A stretch of 64,000 nucleotides of DNA, from the NCBI GenBank assembly GCA_963744105.1, contig CAVUSJ010000004.1, forward strand, positions 62,001 to 126,000, written 5' to 3'. The notes below the pieces were generated by a model. That model searched no databases and was not told where the DNA came from. It was given only the letters and a program-made list of their open reading frames with translations. Both the position numbers and the translations under genes were made by a program. Below are positions 61,326-64,000 of the stretch, piece after piece; within the stretch, counting starts at the first letter, position 1; every line of letters starts with the position of its first letter. Origin of the DNA: DASUPK01 sp963744105. GTDB taxonomy: Bacteria; Actinomycetota; Thermoleophilia; Solirubrobacterales; 70-9.

Positions 61326-62141
61326 GTGGCAACGCCGCGGCCGATCACCTTCCTCTCGGACTACGGGTACGAGGATGAGTTCGCCGGCGTCTGCCGGGCG
61401 GTGATCTCGCAGATCGCGCCCGGCGCGCCGCTGATCGACCTCACGCACGGGATCGCGCGACAGGACATCCGCCAGGGGGCGGTCGCCCTCGCGAACGCCC
61501 TTCCCTCCTGCCCCCCGGGGGTTCATCTGGCCGTGGTCGACCCGGGAGTGGGGTCGGAGCGGCGCGCGGTGGCCGTCGCCGCCGCCGAGGGGCGCTTCCT
61601 GGTCGGCCCCGACAACGGCCTGCTCTCGCGAGCGCTCGACCGGCTCGGCGGCGCACTCGACGCGGTTGAGCTCTCCCGCTCCCCCTTCCGGCTCGAGCCG
61701 GTCTCCGCGACCTTCCACGGCCGGGACCTGTTCGCGCCGGTCGTCGCCCACCTGTCACTCGGCGCCCGCCTCGAGGAGGCCGGCGAGGCGATCGATCCGT
61801 CTTCGCTCACGACCCTCGACCTGCCGGCGCCGAAGATCTCGGAGGACGAGGTGGTCGCCCACGCCATTCACACGGACAGCTACGGCAACGTCACGCTCGA
61901 CCTCGACGCATCGATGCTCGCCGACGGGCCGATTCGCCCGGGCGATGCGCTCGAGGTTCGCGCGCCGGACGGCCGCTTTCAGGCGACCTGGGCGCGCACG
62001 TTCGCCGACGTCGGCGAATCCGACGTCCTGCTCTTCGAAGACTCCTCAGGGACCCTCGCCCTCGCGGTCAGCGGCGGCAACGCCGCCGGCCTGCTCGACC
62101 TCACTCCCGACCGCGAGGTCACGCTGCGGCCGCTGAAGTGA
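61326..62141 (+). CDS. SAM hydrolase/SAM hydroxide adenosyltransferase (DUF62)
   Basis: A 271-residue protein of the family related to fluorinase. FLSDYGYEDEFAGVCRAVI opens it. LAVVDPGVGSERRAVAV, FLVGPDNGLLSRAL, TFHGRDLFAPVVAHL and HTDSYGNVTLDLD are the conserved blocks. Members use hydroxide to split S-adenosylmethionine into adenosine and methionine. The GTG at 61326 starts the domain directly. Linkage to the SAM-using CobA and to birA is noted but unexplained. Confidence 0.93.
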   Translation: MATPRPITFLSDYGYEDEFAGVCRAVISQIAPGAPLIDLTHGIARQDIRQGAVALANALPSCPPGVHLAVVDPGVGSERRAVAVAAAEGRFLVGPDNGLLSRALDRLGGALDAVELSRSPFRLEPVSATFHGRDLFAPVVAHLSLGARLEEAGEAIDPSSLTTLDLPAPKISEDEVVAHAIHTDSYGNVTLDLDASMLADGPIRPGDALEVRAPDGRFQATWARTFADVGESDVLLFEDSSGTLALAVSGGNAAGLLDLTPDREVTLRPLK

Positions 62142-62884
62142 CTGCGATGGAGATCGGGCGCCCGCATCGCCACTTCAGGCGCACCGACTCGACCAACGAA
62201 CGGGCCAAGGAGCTCGCGCTGGCGGGCGCGCCGGGCGGCCTGGTGATCACCGCGGACGAGCAGTCCGCCGGCCGAGGGCGGCGGGGGAACGCCTGGTTCG
62301 CCCCCGCGGGATCCTGCCTGCTCTATTCGGCGCTGGTCCGTCCCTTTGCGGCGGAGAGCTCTCCCCTGCTGCCGCTCGCCGTCCCGCTGGCCGTCTGCGA
62401 GACGGCCGAGAAGGTGGCCCCGGTCCGCTGCCAGGTGAAGTGGCCGAACGACGTCTGGATCGACGAGCGCAAGGTCTCAGGCGTGCTCGCCGAGGGTCGC
62501 CCCGACGATGGCTGGGCCGTGATCGGCGTCGGGCTGAACGTCGCGATCCCCGACGACGAGTTCCCTCCGGAGCTGCGCGAGACCGCGGTGTCCCTGCTCC
62601 CGACCGAGGCGGAGGGCGGACTCCCGCCCGGCGGCTCGCCGGGCGTGCTGAAGGCGCTCGGGGCTCTCAATGAGGCACTCGCCCGCTGGCTGGGGGCCGG
62701 CGACGACGAGGTGCTCAGCGCCTACCGGGCGCGCGATGCGCTCTCCGGCAGGAGCATCTCCTGGGACGGCGGAGAGGGGGTAGTCAAGGAAATCGACGAG
62801 CGAGGGCACCTGGTGGTCGAGAAGCCCGATGGCGAGCGGGTCGCGCTCGGCGCGGGCGAGGTCCACCTCTCGCTGGACCGCTAG
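62138..62884 (+). CDS. birA: biotin-acetyl-CoA-carboxylase ligase
   Basis: A 248-residue monofunctional biotin protein ligase without the DNA-binding HTH of E. coli BirA. RRTDSTNERAKELA, the biotinyl-AMP loop QSAGRGRRGNAWFAP, and KWPNDVWIDERKVSGVLAE are intact. A C-terminal SH3-like domain ends at RVALGAGEVHLSLDR. It activates biotin and attaches it to carboxylases. Start GTG 62138 (GTGA overlap) or ATG 62147. The end overlaps the convergent helicase gene by 4 bp. Confidence 0.95.
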   Translation: MTAMEIGRPHRHFRRTDSTNERAKELALAGAPGGLVITADEQSAGRGRRGNAWFAPAGSCLLYSALVRPFAAESSPLLPLAVPLAVCETAEKVAPVRCQVKWPNDVWIDERKVSGVLAEGRPDDGWAVIGVGLNVAIPDDEFPPELRETAVSLLPTEAEGGLPPGGSPGVLKALGALNEALARWLGAGDDEVLSAYRARDALSGRSISWDGGEGVVKEIDERGHLVVEKPDGERVALGAGEVHLSLDR

Positions 62885-64000
62885 GACTCGTCGGCGGCCT
62901 CGGCGGCCTCGAGCTCCTCGACGTCGTGTTCGTCGGTGTGCTCGTCCGCCTGGGCGCCGTTCGTCTCCGCCGCGGCGCCATTCTTCTTGGCGCCCCCCTC
63001 CTGCGAGCCGCCCTTGCGCTTGCGGCGGCGACGCTTGCCCCCGGCCTTCGGGAAGTTGCGAAGCAGCTCGCGGGCGACCGCCGAGGGCTTGCGGGCGGCG
63101 CGCATGCGCGCTCCGCGCAGGACCTCCTCGCCCTCGGGCGTGTGGGCGACGCCGGCGGCGAGCAGCGCGGCGGCCAAGCGGCGGTCCTGGTTGCGAGCCC
63201 CGTGGACCAGCCGGCGCGCGTTCCGGCCATGGGCGCGGCCGGACGAGTTGACGAGCAGCCCGAGGAGGCGCTTGGTCTCGGGCCAGCGCTGCACGGCGTA
63301 CTCCTCGTGCAGATCGCGCGTGTAGTCGGCGAGCCGCCAGACCCAGGCCTGGGCCTGGTCGCGGCGACCGATCCGGCGCTCGGCGAGGGCCTCGAGCATG
63401 ACCTTGGTACCGGCGCGGCGATCGTCGCGAGCCCAGGTCCCGATCGTGTCGATCGCGTCGTCGAAGGCGTCCGCGTCGCGGAGGGCGGCGATCTCGACCA
63501 GCGCCTTGAGCCGCAGCTGCTGGTTGCGGTTGCGCTGCACGCAGGTGAGCAGGAAGCGCCGGCGGAGCTCCTTGGTCTGGTCGTTCTGCAGCATCGCCTT
63601 GGCGCGCCGCCAGCCGGATGGGTTGACCCGCGCGCCGGCGAGAGCCGCCCAGACGTGCTGCTCGGAGTGGTTCAGGTTCTCGACGGCGATTCGCCAGAGC
63701 TCGCGCTCCAGCACGCGCAGGCGGTGCTCCGACTTGTCGGAGACCGGCACGACGCGCTTCTCTACCCGCACCCGGCGTCCGCGGCCGCGGCGGACAGGGC
63801 CGACGACGATCGCACCGCCGCGGTAGACATCGCGGTCGAGCAGGCTGTGCAGCGTGACGATGGTCTCGTCGTGGGTGGTGGCCGGGTGGACCAGGTCGAT
63901 CACCAGGCCCGCTTCCTTGCCGGGATTCCGGCGGGTGACTCGCCCGACCCGCTGCTGATAGACGCGGCGGGAGGCGGTCGGCGCGAGGTGCATGCAGATC
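62881..64000 (-). CDS. SF2 DEAD/DEAH-type helicase, C-terminal part
   Basis: The last 372 or so residues of a larger protein whose N-terminus lies beyond the window. The visible part opens ICMHLAPTASRRVYQQRVGR, where QQRVGRVTRR is helicase motif VI, so the motor core is mostly outside. After it come a long helical Arg-rich region (residues 70-290) with repeat-like segments, a very basic stretch GGKRRRRKRKGG and an acidic tail EHDVEELEAAEAADES. The basic-acidic tail suggests nucleic acid binding. The exact family is not assignable. Confidence 0.8.
   Translation of the reverse strand, partial: ICMHLAPTASRRVYQQRVGRVTRRNPGKEAGLVIDLVHPATTHDETIVTLHSLLDRDVYRGGAIVVGPVRRGRGRRVRVEKRVVPVSDKSEHRLRVLERELWRIAVENLNHSEQHVWAALAGARVNPSGWRRAKAMLQNDQTKELRRRFLLTCVQRNRNQQLRLKALVEIAALRDADAFDDAIDTIGTWARDDRRAGTKVMLEALAERRIGRRDQAQAWVWRLADYTRDLHEEYAVQRWPETKRLLGLLVNSSGRAHGRNARRLVHGARNQDRRLAAALLAAGVAHTPEGEEVLRGARMRAARKPSAVARELLRNFPKAGGKRRRRKRKGGSQEGGAKKNGAAAETNGAQADEHTDEHDVEELEAAEAADES

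Overview
The window is GC-rich, densely packed chromosomal DNA, and most genes point to an actinobacterium, probably of the Thermoleophilia/Solirubrobacterales type. That placement is an inference. It rests on a GGM-tailed GroEL, a DUF2342 zincin, PAC2 and DUF6458 proteins, a type 2 isoleucyl-tRNA synthetase, a 7Fe ferredoxin, and secreted proteins ending in Cys/Lys-rich tails. GTG starts and 1-8 bp gene overlaps are common. I find no rRNA, tRNA, CRISPR array, insertion sequence or prophage. Only one stretch longer than 300 bp lacks a gene (52193-52520).

Layout. 1-6.3 kb: groEL 3' part, a NAD-binding protein, ferredoxin, a secreted CAP protein, and a mrp-GT87 pair. 6.3-12.1 kb: a repeat protein behind two LexA-like boxes, a zincin-IMPase pair, and a UvrD-like helicase fused to an Fe-S nuclease. 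12.1-20.6 kb: two efflux genes, each with its own TetR gene and paired operators, plus EamA and PAC2 proteins, a YhaM-like exonuclease, a split TauE pair and OtsB. 20.6-30.3 kb: PolX, a GT2 mannosyltransferase, thioredoxin abutting RidA, an ileS-HAD unit, a VOC protein, and AraC and MarR regulators. 30.3-40.8 kb: a lipoprotein, fumC, two tailed secreted proteins around an FAD oxidoreductase, an aldehyde dehydrogenase, a SpoIID-like protein and an aldo/keto reductase.

40.8-52.2 kb: a minus-strand unit (PAP2, ychF, MTA phosphorylase, MTA deaminase, AttH-like), a membrane protein/BtrH-like pair, a second minus-strand unit (chrA, M20 peptidase, DUF1385, methylmalonyl-CoA epimerase, small protein) and SnoaL-rarA. 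52.2-64 kb: a second aldehyde dehydrogenase, a secreted protein with a truncated relative beside it, then one long plus-strand unit joining heme export/cytochrome c maturation (ccmABCD) to tetrapyrrole synthesis (hemA, hemC, cobA-hemD), followed by a SAM hydrolase and birA. The window ends inside an SF2 helicase.

The most general observation is promoter architecture. At least 20 transcription-unit starts carry a TANNNT hexamer 6-9 nt before the start codon, as expected for leaderless mRNAs. In the shortest divergent gaps (19 and 25 bp) the two -10 elements overlap on opposite strands.
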